A stretch of 64,000 nt of DNA, from assembly GCA_037043235.1 (NCBI GenBank), contig JAWRVZ010000288.1:465001-529000 (forward strand), written 5' to 3'. Of this stretch, positions 20,327 to 28,452 are shown one piece after another. The DNA comes from Rhodeus uyekii. Taxonomy: Eukaryota; Chordata; Actinopteri; Cypriniformes; Acheilognathidae. Below the pieces are notes generated by a model. That model was not told where the DNA came from. It worked only from the letters and a program-made list of their open reading frames with translations, and made no database searches. The first letter of the stretch is position 1, and every line of letters begins with the position of its first letter. Position numbers and translations under genes: made by a program.

Positions 20327-21442
20327 GAGGAAGGGAGGAAGGAGCCAGCTGGAGCCGCAGGTGTAGGCAAGGCGACGCACAACCAAGGTGGAGCCTGGAG
20401 GACGAGGGAACCCGATGGAGATGATGGTCGAGGGACTTTGGTGAAGCTGAGGGAGTGAGAAGCCAGGCTGTGCCGAAGTGTTGACGGACCGAGGTGGAGA
20501 GAAGGGGTCTGAGGCTGGAGGCGGAGTCAGGCATTCCCCGACTGCCGTCGAGGCTGGAGTCGGCAGGATCTGCGGCGGGACCATCCAGCTGAGCACATGC
20601 AGTGGCGGTGCAGGACTGACGATCTCTGGCAGAGACAGGGCAGGAGGGCTGGCAGACACAAACAGGGACAGAGGTGATAATGGGTGGGATAGGGTGGGAA
20701 ACGGTACCTCAGGCTCTAGCTGACGGGTCGTTGGCGGCTCTGGCTCTGGGTGACGGGTCGTTGGCGGCTCTGGCTCTGGGTGACGGGTCGTTGGCGGCTC
20801 TGGCTCTGGGTGACGGGTCGTTGGCGGCTCTGGGTGACGGGTCGTTGGCGGCTCTGGGTGACGGGTCGTTGGCGGCTCTGGGTGACGGGTCGTTGGCGGC
20901 TCTGGCTCTGGCTGGCGGATCTCTGGATCGGGCTCTGGCTGGCGGATCTCTGGATCGGGCTCTGGCTGGCGGATCTCTGGATCGGGCTCTGGCTGGCGGA
21001 TCTCTGGATCGGGCTCTGGCTGGCGGATCTCTGGATCGGGCTCTGGCTGGCGGATCTCTGGATCGGGCTCTGGCTGGCGGATCTCTGGATCGGGCTCTGG
21101 CTGGCGGATCTCTGGATCGGGCTCTGGCTGGCGGATCTCTGGATCGGGCTGGTATACGGCTTGAGCTGGTGGGTGGTTAACCTTGCACTTGATTTCATCA
21201 ACTGTAAGTTGCGATCCGCAGATGAACAAGACAATATTTAGAAAGTCCATGAGTGGTTTAAAACAAAATTCCAGGTCAATGAATGAGCGGGGCTTCTCAT
21301 CCATACCCTGCAGGAAACAGTAATTGAGAGCCATGTCATCCCAGCTTACTTGTTGTGCCAGACCCAGAAACTCAGAGACGTAATCCTCCAGTGGACGCCC
21401 TCGCTGGTAAAGGGATGAGAGTCTCAATGAGAGTGCGTCCAT
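20261..21442 (-). CDS. gag-like protein with repeats (LTR element 2)
   Basis: 393 residues, starting 78 nt after the 5' LTR and ending inside the 3' LTR. Residues 1-90 (SLYQRGRPLEDYVSEFLGLA, QVSWDDMALNYCFLQGMDE) look like the capsid N-terminal part of Ty3/Gypsy gag in fish. This is more clearly gag than in elements 1 and 3, with a different sequence. About nine copies of the PEPDPEIRQ unit follow, then seven copies of a PPTTRHPE unit, then a proline/serine-rich tail. No zinc knuckle or enzyme domain is visible. The repeat unit is shared with element 1 although the N-terminal domain and LTRs are not. Confidence 0.72.
   Translation of the reverse strand: MDALSLRLSSLYQRGRPLEDYVSEFLGLAQQVSWDDMALNYCFLQGMDEKPRSFIDLEFCFKPLMDFLNIVLFICGSQLTVDEIKCKVNHPPAQAVYQPDPEIRQPEPDPEIRQPEPDPEIRQPEPDPEIRQPEPDPEIRQPEPDPEIRQPEPDPEIRQPEPDPEIRQPEPDPEIRQPEPEPPTTRHPEPPTTRHPEPPTTRHPEPPTTRHPEPEPPTTRHPEPEPPTTRHPEPEPPTTRQLEPEVPFPTLSHPLSPLSLFVSASPPALSLPEIVSPAPPLHVLSWMVPPQILPTPASTAVGECLTPPPASDPFSPPRSVNTSAQPGFSLPQLHQSPSTIISIGFPRPPGSTLVVRRLAYTCGSSWLLPPFLCYDYELCAPLPGHQRELTHLY
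20915..21150 (-). repeat. 27-bp minisatellite in element 2 ORF
   Basis: About nine copies of a 27-bp unit that differs from the element 1 unit by one base (CCCGAT against CCTGAT). To its left lie 18-24 bp units encoding PPTTRHPE. Confidence 0.9.
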
Positions 21443-21520
21443 TTTGTTGCTGGTAGACTCTCCTGGTCTGTGAACTAATATCCGAGAAAGACAGCTGGAT
21501 TTTGTTGTGGCGAGGTCTTC

Positions 21521-22056
21521 TGTAACAAAGGGTGACTCAAAGGCAGAGATCCAATCGCAATGTCTTTATTAAGAATGGTCGTACAGGCAGGGGGTCAGGG
21601 CAAAACAGAGAGCAATCGTGGTCAGTAATCCAAGCAGGGGTCAGGAAGGCAGGCAGAACAGATACAGAAACGGTAGTCCAGGCGAGAGGTCGAGGCAGGC
21701 AGATATCAATCGCAAATCGTTATTCCAGGCACAAGGTCGGGGCAGGCAGAACAGGATCAAGAAACAGGTAACAGGCAGAATCAGAACAGATAATCAGGAT
21801 AGGAATCAACGCTTAGAATGATAGCTATTGCAAATCGAGACCTCGCAGTGAGTGTGTGTGTGAAGCAGTCTTTTATAGTACATGAGATGGGTGACAGCTG
21901 GTGAGAACAAACAATCCTGATCGGGTCCAGCTGGTGTGTGTGATCAGTCCAGTGTGGTGGCTGCTGGGAAATGTAGTGTGTAGTGAAGTGTCAGTATAAG
22001 TGTGTGAGCTCCCTCTGGTGGCCAGGGAGGGGAGCACAGAGCTCATAGTCATAACA
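21521..22056 (-). repeat. 5' LTR of LTR element 2
   Basis: 536 bp; includes a 48-bp block (about 21700-21747) that is missing from the other LTR. Otherwise the two are very similar. Confidence 0.9.
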
Positions 22057-22061
22057 AAAAC

Positions 22062-22357
22062 ACCTCATATGAAAGAAAAAACCCAATGATATAAAAACCT
22101 TATAAAAGATATAAACAAATGGTATAAAAACCTTATAAAAGATAGAAAGAAATGGTATAAAAACCTTATAAAAGATAGAAACAAAATAAACCCCACTTTA
22201 TGAAAACGCAACCCCTTATAAAAAGAAAACACACAAAAAGCACTTTGAAAACAAAAAAACTTTAAAACAAGAGATATATGAAAAACCTTTAACAGCAAAA
22301 AGATATATTAAAAAAAACTTTAAAAGCAAAAAGATATATGAAAAACAACATCGACCC
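22062..22357 (-). other. endogenous retrovirus 3' non-coding segment with small tandem repeat
   Basis: AT-rich DNA with three copies of a 31-bp unit containing GGTATAAAAACCTTATAAAAG (22085-22190 region). By position it is part of the stretch between env and the purine tract of the endogenous retrovirus, left between insertions of LTR element 2 and solo LTR copy B. No gene is seen. Confidence 0.5.
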
Positions 22358-23107
22358 TGTAGGGGAATTTACAGTTAAGACCCGAGGACCAGATATGTTG
22401 AATGAAGACCAGGAGTCAGAAGTGCAGTCAATAGAAGAAATTTTAGTGAAGTTTAGTTTGCAGTTTCATCAGCAGAAGCCAGCTTCAGGTCTCACAAGGA
22501 GTTCGTAGGCCGCCCCCAAATACAATAACATTGTTACAGCAATTATACTCTAACAGAGGGTGCTAACTACGTCAATGAGGACGTTTAAATGATTCTGATT
22601 GGCTAAGAAAGAAAGAAAGAAAGAAAAACAAAACTAGTAATTTTCCACACAAGAGCAGACAGTCTGAAGCATATCTTCGTTGATCACGTGGTTGACGGGT
22701 TCGTGACGTGGCAAGTTTTCTGGTGCCAGTTAATCACCTCACCAATACTGACCATATTAACACACACACATACAGCTTCTCCAAGGCTGAACTCGGCTCA
22801 GGCTCCAACTATAAACCAAAACATTCTGATAACATTCTCTATCTGTTGAGAAGTGCTGACAATATTCATCCTTACTCGATGGAAAAACACAGAAGAGTAA
22901 AGAAAGGTTTTAATTAATAAAAATCCCTAACTTGATTATAAATCACTCTTTACAAATCATTCAAATAAGAAAGGGAGAAGAACATATGAAAAATAAGACA
23001 AAGAAACATATGAAAATTAAGACAAAGAAAATAATATAGGTACAAATAAGAAAAATGAAAGAATATATATATACAAGCGGCAATGGATTTCCGAATAGTA
23101 TCCTTCA
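22358..23107 (+). mobile_element. solo LTR, copy B (750 bp, 4-bp TSD)
   Basis: Begins TGTAGGGGAATTTACAG and ends AGTATCCTTCA. It is flanked by ACCC at 22354-22357 and 23108-23111. It is the inverted partner of copy A at 7201-7963. Sense AATAAAA (about 22915) sets the orientation. It is opposite in orientation to the retroviral env around it, so it is a later insertion and not that provirus's LTR. Confidence 0.87.
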
Positions 23108-23111
23108 ACCC

Positions 23112-23225
23112 AAACTATTTTTAGCCATCTTCCACTGTTGACCTTAACCCTGTTTTTGGTCATTGCAGTAAAAGCTTCATTTACCAAAAATTCCCTTTGA
23201 GGTCACCTTCCTCATCATCTCCTTC
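23112..23225 (-). other. endogenous retrovirus remnant between insertions
   Basis: 114 bp that, by the flanking duplications, was continuous with 27301 onward before element 3 inserted and with 22353 before solo LTR B inserted. It is presumably sequence downstream of env. No frame is recognisable. Confidence 0.45.
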
Positions 23226-23553
23226 TGTCACAGTCTGGTCTCGTCTCTCACCTTCCGGGTCCTTCTAGATTGTTCCACACCTGTCTCGTTAATCACTGCC
23301 CAAGTCCCGTCAGCTGTGTGTAGTTTCCTCGTCTCCATAAATACCCTCCTGTGTCCCTTTGTGTTTGTCGGTAATTGTCAGTGTTACAAGGTAGTTTGTC
23401 TAGTGTGTGGATGCTCCCTCCCGTGGTTTCCTGAGTTTATAGTTTTGCACCATCGCGTGCCGTTTTTGTTTCTAGTTGTTAATAAAGTCTTTGTGTTCTT
23501 AATCTCCGTGTCTCCGAGTGCTCCGCATCACACATCAGCCCACAGCCGTGACA
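23226..23553 (+). repeat. 5' LTR of LTR element 3
   Basis: 328 bp with TG...CA ends, a CATAAATACC TATA-like box and an AATAAAG signal near 23482. Confidence 0.92.
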
Positions 23554-23604
23554 GAATTACCGACCGGGTTTTTTGTCACCCGAAAGACAAGAGAATCAGC
23601 TGTT

Positions 23605-24918
23605 ATGGAGTTGGCCAACCGATTCATCGCTACCGCTCGGCGGCATACGGAGTTAGCCCCTTATTCCCGAGAGTTCTGTGAGCTCGCCGCTACCTCCGGC
23701 CTCGACGACGCAGCGCTGAAGACTATTTACTGGGTCGGGGCGAACTACTACCAACTGCGAGACCTCCCAGACACCAGTGGGCTCAGCTGGCGGGAGGCCG
23801 TCGCAAAGTGTCTGGAGAGCGTCTCAGCCCGATCCAGTCAGCAAAAACCACCACTTACCTCTCCTACAGCCGCAGCGCGTCCCTCAGCCTCAACGCCCGC
23901 ACCTCATGGGGATGATCCTGTGCCCGCTAGAGTGCAGCCCGGACCAGTTCATCTCGCTGGTCGGGCTGCGTTCGCGACCCCAGTGTGTCAGCCCCTTACT
24001 GCGCCCGTTGGTTATCCGAGAGCGCCTGCCTCAAGTGAACCGATTCCCCTAGTGAGTGAACCGATTCCCCAAGTGAGTGAACCGATTCCCGGAGTGAATG
24101 AACCGAGTGCAGCGCCTGTTCCCGCGCCTCGACGCCCGTCAGCGCCAGTTCCCGCGCCTCGCCTCGCCAAAGCCAGAGATCCTCCAGCCAAAGCCAGAGA
24201 TCCTCCAGCCAAAGCCAGAGATCCTCCAGCCAGCGCCCGAGATCCTCCAGCCAGCGCCCGAGATCCTCCAGCCAGCGCCCGAGATCCTCCAGCCAGCGCC
24301 CGAGATCCTCCAGCCAGCGCCCGAGATCCTCCAGCCAGCGCCCGAGATCCTCAAGCCAGCGCCCGAGAGCCTCAAGCCAGCGCCCGAGATCCTCCAGCCA
24401 GCGCCCGAGATCCTCCAGCCAGCGCCCGAGATCCTCCAGCCAGCGCCCGAGATCCTCCAGCCAGCGCCCGAGATCCTCCAGCCAGCGCCCGAGATCCTCC
24501 AGCCAGCGCCCGAGAGCCTCAAGCCAGCGCCCGAGATCCTCCAGCCAGCGCCCGAGATCCTCCAGCCAGCGCCCGAGAGCCTCAAGCCAGCGCCCGAGAG
24601 CCTCCAGCCAGCGCCCGAGATCCTCCAGCCAGCGCCCGAGATCCTCCAGCCAGCGCCCGAGATCCTCCAGCCAGCGCCCGAGATCCTCCAGCCAGCGCCC
24701 GAGATCCTCAAGCCAGCGCCCGAGAGCCTCAAGCCAGCGCCCGAGAGCCTCAAGCCAGCGCCCGAGAGCCTCAAGCCAGCGCCCGAGAGCCTCAAGCCAG
24801 CGCCCGAGAGCCTCAAGCCAGCGCCCGAGAGCCTCAAGCCAGCGCCCGAGAGCCTCAAGCCAGCGCCCGAGAGCCTCCAGTCAGAGTCCGAGCCCAGCCT
24901 GCCAGAGCATCCCACTGA
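23605..24918 (+). CDS. gag-like domain running into 21-bp repeats, first frame (LTR element 3)
   Basis: The ATG at 23605 (MELANRFIATARRHTEL) begins a domain (FCELAATSGLDD, IYWVGANYYQLRDLPD, GLSWREAV) homologous to residues 1-75 of the element 1 ORF. A serine/proline-rich linker follows, then about 35 copies of a 7-residue unit (ASARDPP type) to a stop near 24918. The same repeats read in the next frame give PAPEILQ, which resembles the PEPDPEIRQ unit of elements 1 and 2. The frame switch therefore separates the gag-like domain from the natural repeat frame. Whether this is a mutation or a used frameshift cannot be told from one copy. Confidence 0.65.
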   Translation: MELANRFIATARRHTELAPYSREFCELAATSGLDDAALKTIYWVGANYYQLRDLPDTSGLSWREAVAKCLESVSARSSQQKPPLTSPTAAARPSASTPAPHGDDPVPARVQPGPVHLAGRAAFATPVCQPLTAPVGYPRAPASSEPIPLVSEPIPQVSEPIPGVNEPSAAPVPAPRRPSAPVPAPRLAKARDPPAKARDPPAKARDPPASARDPPASARDPPASARDPPASARDPPASARDPPASARDPQASAREPQASARDPPASARDPPASARDPPASARDPPASARDPPASARDPPASAREPQASARDPPASARDPPASAREPQASAREPPASARDPPASARDPPASARDPPASARDPPASARDPQASAREPQASAREPQASAREPQASAREPQASAREPQASAREPQASAREPQASAREPPVRVRAQPARASH

Positions 24919-26815
24919 CATGGAACTCCCGCCGTGGCCTGAATCGCTGGACCTGCCCGGGCCTCAGGATTGGCCAGATCTCCCGTGGCCCGAACCGCCG
25001 CCGCCGGTGCAGCCGCAGCCGGCCCTCCCAGAGCCTCCGCCGGTGCAGCCGCAGCCGGCCCTCCCAGAGCCTCCGCCGGTGCAGCCGCAGCCGGCCCTCC
25101 CAGAGCCTCCGCCGGTGCAGCCGCAGCCGGCCCTCTCAGAGCCTCCGCCGGTGCAGCCGCAGCCGGCCCTCCCAGAGCCTCCGCCGGTGCAGCCGCAGCC
25201 GGCCCTCCCAGAGCCTCCGCCGGTGCAGCCGCAGCCGGCCCTCCAGCCGGCCCCGCCTGAGCCACAGCCGTTCCAGCCAGAGCCACAGCAGTTCCAGCCG
25301 GTCCAGCCAGAGCCACAGCCGTTCCAGCCGGTCCAGCCAGAGCCACAGCCGGTCCAGCCGGTCCAGCCAGAGCCACAGCCGGTCCAGCCGGTCCAGCCAG
25401 AGCCACAGCCGGTCCAGCCGGCCCTCCCAGAGCCTCCGCTGGTGCAGCCGCAGCCGGCCCTCCCAGAGCCTCCGCCGGTGCAGCCGCAGCCGGCCCTCCC
25501 AGAGCCTCCGCCGGTGCAGCCGCAGCCGGCCCTCCAGCCGGCCCCGCCTGAGCCACAGCCGTTCCAGCCAGAGCCACAGCAGTTCCAGCCGGTCCAGCCA
25601 GAGCCACAGCCGTTCCAGCCGGTCCAGCCAGAGCCACAGCCGGTCCAGCCGGTCCAGCCAGAGCCACAGCCGGTCCAGCCGGTCCAGCCAGAGCCACAGC
25701 CGGTCCAGCCGGTCCAGCCAGAGCCACAGCCGGTCCAGCCGGACCAGCCACAGCCACAGCGGTTCCCGCCGGTCCAGCCAGAGCCACAGCCGCCGGATCC
25801 GGACCCAGATCCAGAGCCCGAGCCGCCAGATCCAGAGCCCGAGCCGCCAGATCCAGAGCCGGTCCCGCCAGATCCAGAGCCCGAGCCGCCAGATCCAGAG
25901 CCCGAGCCGCCAGATCCAGAGCCCGAGCCACCAGATCCAGAGCCGGTCCCGCCAGGGCCTCCAGAGCCGGTCCCGCCAGGGCCTCCAGAGCCGGTCCCGC
26001 CAGGGCCTCCAGAGCCGGTCCCGCCAGAGCCTCCAGAGCCGGTCCCGCCAGAGCCTCCAGAGCCGGTCCCGCCAGAGCCTCCAGAGCCGGTCCCGCCAGA
26101 GCCTCCAGAGCCGGTCCCGCCAGAGCCTCCAGAGCCGGTCCCGCCAGAGCCTCCAGAGCCAGTCCCGCCAGAGCCTCCAGAGCCGGTCCCGCCAGAGCCT
26201 CCAGAGCCGGTCCCGCCAGAGCCTCCAGAGCCGGTCCCGCCAGAGCCTCCAGAGCCGGTCCCGCCAGAGCCTCCAGAGCCGGTCCCGCCAGAGCCTCCAG
26301 AGCCTCCAGAGCCGGTCCCGCCAGAGCCGGTCCCGCCAGAGCCTCCAGAGCCGGTCCCGCCAGAGCCTCCAGAGCCAGTCCCGCCAGAGCCTCCAGAGCC
26401 GGTCCCGCCAGAGCCTCCAGAGCCAGAGCCGGTCCCTCCAGATCCAGAGCCTCCAGAGCCGGTCCCTCCAGATCCAGAGCCTCAAGAGCCGGTCCCTCCA
26501 GATCCAGAGCCGGTTCCTCCAGATCCAGAGCCGGTTCCTCCAGATCCAGAGCCTCCACAGCCGGTCCCTCCAGATCCAGAGCCTCCACAGCCGGTCCCTC
26601 CAGATCCAGAGCCTCCAGAGCCGGTCCCTCCAGATCCAGAGCCTCCAGAGCCGGTCCCTCCAGATCAAGAGCCTCCGCCGCCGCCGGTCCTCCCTGAGCC
26701 TCCGCCGCCGGCCGTCCCTGAGCCACCTTGGACTGCCGCGCCACCCTGGCACCCCATTCCCTCGGTGCTACCCTGGTTCCCCATAGCCCCGGTATCACCC
26801 TGGAGACCTCCATGA
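24098..26815 (+). CDS. proline/glutamate-rich repeat protein, second frame (LTR element 3)
   Basis: A long open frame of about 905 codons, +1 relative to the gag-like frame and overlapping it by about 800 nt. Blocks in order: PAPEILQ/PAPESLK units (24170-24880), PPPVQPQPALPE (25000-25250), QPVQPEPQPVQ units, DPEPEPP, PPEPVPPEP (25950-26440), and VPPDPEPPE. It ends just before the hairpin and purine tract. The first in-frame ATG (24098) lies inside the upstream frame, so independent initiation is doubtful; expression may need a +1 shift from the gag-like frame. There is no catalytic motif. Several shadow frames on both strands are also open because every unit is a multiple of three. Confidence 0.5.
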   Translation: MNRVQRLFPRLDARQRQFPRLASPKPEILQPKPEILQPKPEILQPAPEILQPAPEILQPAPEILQPAPEILQPAPEILQPAPEILKPAPESLKPAPEILQPAPEILQPAPEILQPAPEILQPAPEILQPAPEILQPAPESLKPAPEILQPAPEILQPAPESLKPAPESLQPAPEILQPAPEILQPAPEILQPAPEILQPAPEILKPAPESLKPAPESLKPAPESLKPAPESLKPAPESLKPAPESLKPAPESLKPAPESLQSESEPSLPEHPTDMELPPWPESLDLPGPQDWPDLPWPEPPPPVQPQPALPEPPPVQPQPALPEPPPVQPQPALPEPPPVQPQPALSEPPPVQPQPALPEPPPVQPQPALPEPPPVQPQPALQPAPPEPQPFQPEPQQFQPVQPEPQPFQPVQPEPQPVQPVQPEPQPVQPVQPEPQPVQPALPEPPLVQPQPALPEPPPVQPQPALPEPPPVQPQPALQPAPPEPQPFQPEPQQFQPVQPEPQPFQPVQPEPQPVQPVQPEPQPVQPVQPEPQPVQPVQPEPQPVQPDQPQPQRFPPVQPEPQPPDPDPDPEPEPPDPEPEPPDPEPVPPDPEPEPPDPEPEPPDPEPEPPDPEPVPPGPPEPVPPGPPEPVPPGPPEPVPPEPPEPVPPEPPEPVPPEPPEPVPPEPPEPVPPEPPEPVPPEPPEPVPPEPPEPVPPEPPEPVPPEPPEPVPPEPPEPVPPEPPEPVPPEPPEPPEPVPPEPVPPEPPEPVPPEPPEPVPPEPPEPVPPEPPEPEPVPPDPEPPEPVPPDPEPQEPVPPDPEPVPPDPEPVPPDPEPPQPVPPDPEPPQPVPPDPEPPEPVPPDPEPPEPVPPDQEPPPPPVLPEPPPPAVPEPPWTAAPPWHPIPSVLPWFPIAPVSPWRPP
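24170..24885 (+). repeat. 21-bp minisatellite (about 34 copies)
   Basis: Units of GATCCTCCAGCCAGCGCCCG plus A, with variants CTCAAG and GAGAGCC. Open in two sense frames and in antisense. Confidence 0.93.
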
Positions 26816-26933
26816 CTCCGGGTAACCCGGTCTCCAGGCTGCCCAACCTCCCACCCTTGTTTCTTCTGTTGTCTGGTCTGTCTTGTCCTCCTCCTGTTCC
26901 CCCTCCCTCCCCTCCGCAAGGTGTTGCTCACTC

Positions 26934-26949
26934 GGCGTGAGGTCACGCC
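26934..26949 (+). promoter_or_regulatory. conserved RNA hairpin upstream of the polypurine tract (element 3)
   Basis: GGCGTG-AGGT-CACGCC, the counterpart of 11235-11250 in element 1 with one compensatory base-pair change and the same loop. The purine tract GCGGGAGGGGGCG follows, then the 3' LTR. Confidence 0.65.
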
Positions 26950-26967
26950 TTGCGGGAGGGGGCGTAC

Positions 26968-27295
26968 TGTCACAGTCTGGTCTCGTCTCTCACCTTCCGG
27001 GTCCTTCTAGATTGTTCCACACCTGTCTCGTTAATCACTGCCCAAGTCCCGTCAGCTGTGTGTAGTTTCCTCGTCTCCATAAATACCCTCCTGTGTCCCT
27101 TTGTGTTTGTCGGTAATTGTCAGTGTTACAAGGTAGTTTGTCTAGTGTGTGGATGCTCCCTCCCGTGGTTTCCTGAGTTTATAGTTTTGCACCATCGCGT
27201 GCCGTTTTTGTTTCTAGTTGTTAATAAAGTCTTTGTGTTCTTAATCTCCGTGTCTCCGAGTGCTCCGCATCACACATCAGCCCACAGCCGTGACA
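26968..27295 (+). repeat. 3' LTR of LTR element 3
   Basis: 328 bp, appears identical to the 5' LTR; followed by the CCTTC duplication. Confidence 0.92.
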
Positions 27296-27421
27296 CCTTC
27301 ATTCCCCATCATCATTTGAACATTTCCCATACCATTATTTTGAACATCCCTGCGCATTGTTCTGTATTTAGTTTCATCACTAATGTTTGCACTATTAACT
27401 GGCCGCACCCAACGCATGGAG

Positions 27422-27967
27422 CTACGTATATTCAGATTCCCCATGTTCCTCATTCCTAATGTTCGGCTGAGCATTACTCGCAACTTCATACAGTGCTCTA
27501 GTTTTAATCTGAACAGCATTTGTTATGCATCTCCCTATCATGTTGATTAGACACGGTAGCATCAAAAACACTATCATCACCATTATGACTATTGGACCTA
27601 ACCTCATTAACCACTGTTGCCAACTGGTCAGGCTCCAGTTCGACCAGTCTCCAAACAGAGTAAATGGCTCGGTTTGTGGTGGAACCTTAATTACTTGTTT
27701 CATCCTCCCTACCAAGTCAGAGATGTTTTTGTAATTATCTGGCACACTAAAGCAGCATTTCTCTCCTAATATTTTGCATACTCCTCCCTTTTCTGCTGTT
27801 AACATGTCTAATACCAACGTATTCTGCATTACCGTCTTATATAGGCCTTGCATTTCTTCATTTATCATATGAAAACCCAACTCAGTAGAATTGGCTAACA
27901 CTTGCACTTGCCATGCCTGTCCATTTAACTTTTTCATAGCAGCGTTAACCCCTGCCCCTGGAACCAC
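27422..27967 (-). pseudogene. endogenous retrovirus env, transmembrane subunit
   Basis: A 181-codon open frame of a gamma-type retroviral TM protein. It has the immunosuppressive-like helix (MQNTLVLDMLTAEKGG) directly followed by a CX6CC cysteine motif (CKILGEKCC). A single hydrophobic anchor of about 23 residues (LGPIVIMVMIVFLML and onward) and a short cytoplasmic tail come after. The preceding SU and fusion-peptide region is in a different state (see 28091). The product acted in membrane fusion in the ancestral virus. The frame is open here, but the gene as a whole is broken upstream. Confidence 0.8.
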
Positions 27968-28090
27968 AGACCAACAGAATAGTGGACCCTCTGCATTAAT
28001 GGTACTAACTTCTACTACGCTTCTATACCCCTCACTTTTGGTGTGAACAAAACCTGGAAAACAACAACCACTCCATCCCTTTGGTAGCTG

Positions 28091-28452
28091 TTATGTCACT
28101 AAGCTTCCGCATACCCATGCAAAGGCTGAGCTCTCGATCGGCAGCAGTGTCAGTTTTGTTAATGTTTCTGTGCCTATGCTCAATGTTATGTCTTCCTTTC
28201 CGTTTTCAGTTAGAATACTACTCCCATCTTTAAACATATTGACATATTTTTCACATCTAGAATTTCCTACTGGTATGTTCCCAACCTTACAAATACATAT
28301 TTGACCTATTGTCCGTTCAACTGTTATTGGGCTTGCAGTGACCCATGCCCCACTTGCCTTAGGCAGTGGCCTAGTATAGATAGGCAATTCAAAAATCATG
28401 TCAAAAACCTGCGGTGCGCTTCTGATATTAGAAAATGGGCTGTAACAAGGTT
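28091..28452 (-). pseudogene. endogenous retrovirus env, surface-subunit fragment, truncated
   Basis: A minus-strand frame with extracellular-type, cysteine-containing sequence (FELPIYTRPLPKASG, then VERTIGQICICKVGNIPVG). It leads toward the TM part, with a stop/frame change near 28090 before GWSGCCFPGFVH-type sequence. Its N-terminal side is cut at about 28452, where a Gypsy LTR begins. The first residues of the open frame upstream of 28452 are Gypsy LTR sequence, not env. No SU-TM cleavage site was identified with confidence. Confidence 0.62.

Larger units (their letters stand above)
19841..22056 (-). mobile_element. LTR element 2: complete, single gag-like/repeat ORF, minus strand
   Basis: Flanked by a 5-bp duplication AAAAC (19836-19840 and 22057-22061). 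The LTRs are 486 bp (19841-20326) and 536 bp (21521-22056); a 48-bp block in the right copy accounts for most of the difference, lying between GGCAGGCAG direct repeats. Sense-strand signals TATAAAAG and AATAAAG in the LTRs set the orientation. The internal 1.2 kb holds one ORF and no enzymes. Unlike elements 1 and 3, no purine tract is obvious before its 3' LTR. It is inserted in the region between env and the 3' LTR of the endogenous retrovirus. Confidence 0.9.
23226..27295 (+). mobile_element. LTR element 3: complete, gag-like plus very long Pro-rich repeats
   Basis: LTRs of 328 bp (23226-23553 and 26968-27295) start TGTCACAGTCTGG and end GCCGTGACA, and look identical. A 5-bp duplication CCTTC flanks them (23221-23225 and 27296-27300). 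The internal 3.4 kb has no enzyme domain. The leader after the LTR (ACCGACCGGG, then TGTCACCCGAAAGAC) and the hairpin plus purine tract before the 3' LTR are shared with element 1. Non-autonomous and recent. It is inserted downstream of the retroviral env. Confidence 0.93.

Noticed and set aside
20674..21241. Plus-strand frames over the element 2 repeat
   Set aside because: Opposite to the TATA and polyadenylation signals in the LTRs; pure repeat translation.
22358..23107. Solo LTR B as the 3' LTR of the env-bearing provirus
   Set aside because: Its polyadenylation signal points the other way from env, and it has its own 4-bp duplication; a better 3' LTR with purine tract lies at 19772.
20700..26700. 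CRISPR-like regular repeats
   Set aside because: Repeats are directly adjacent with no unique spacers and lie in coding minisatellites of a vertebrate genome.
24855..26846. 663- and 538-codon antisense frames over LTR element 3
   Set aside because: Shadows of 9- to 36-bp units that are multiples of three; low complexity in the antisense, and orientation contradicts LTR signals and the gag-like domain.
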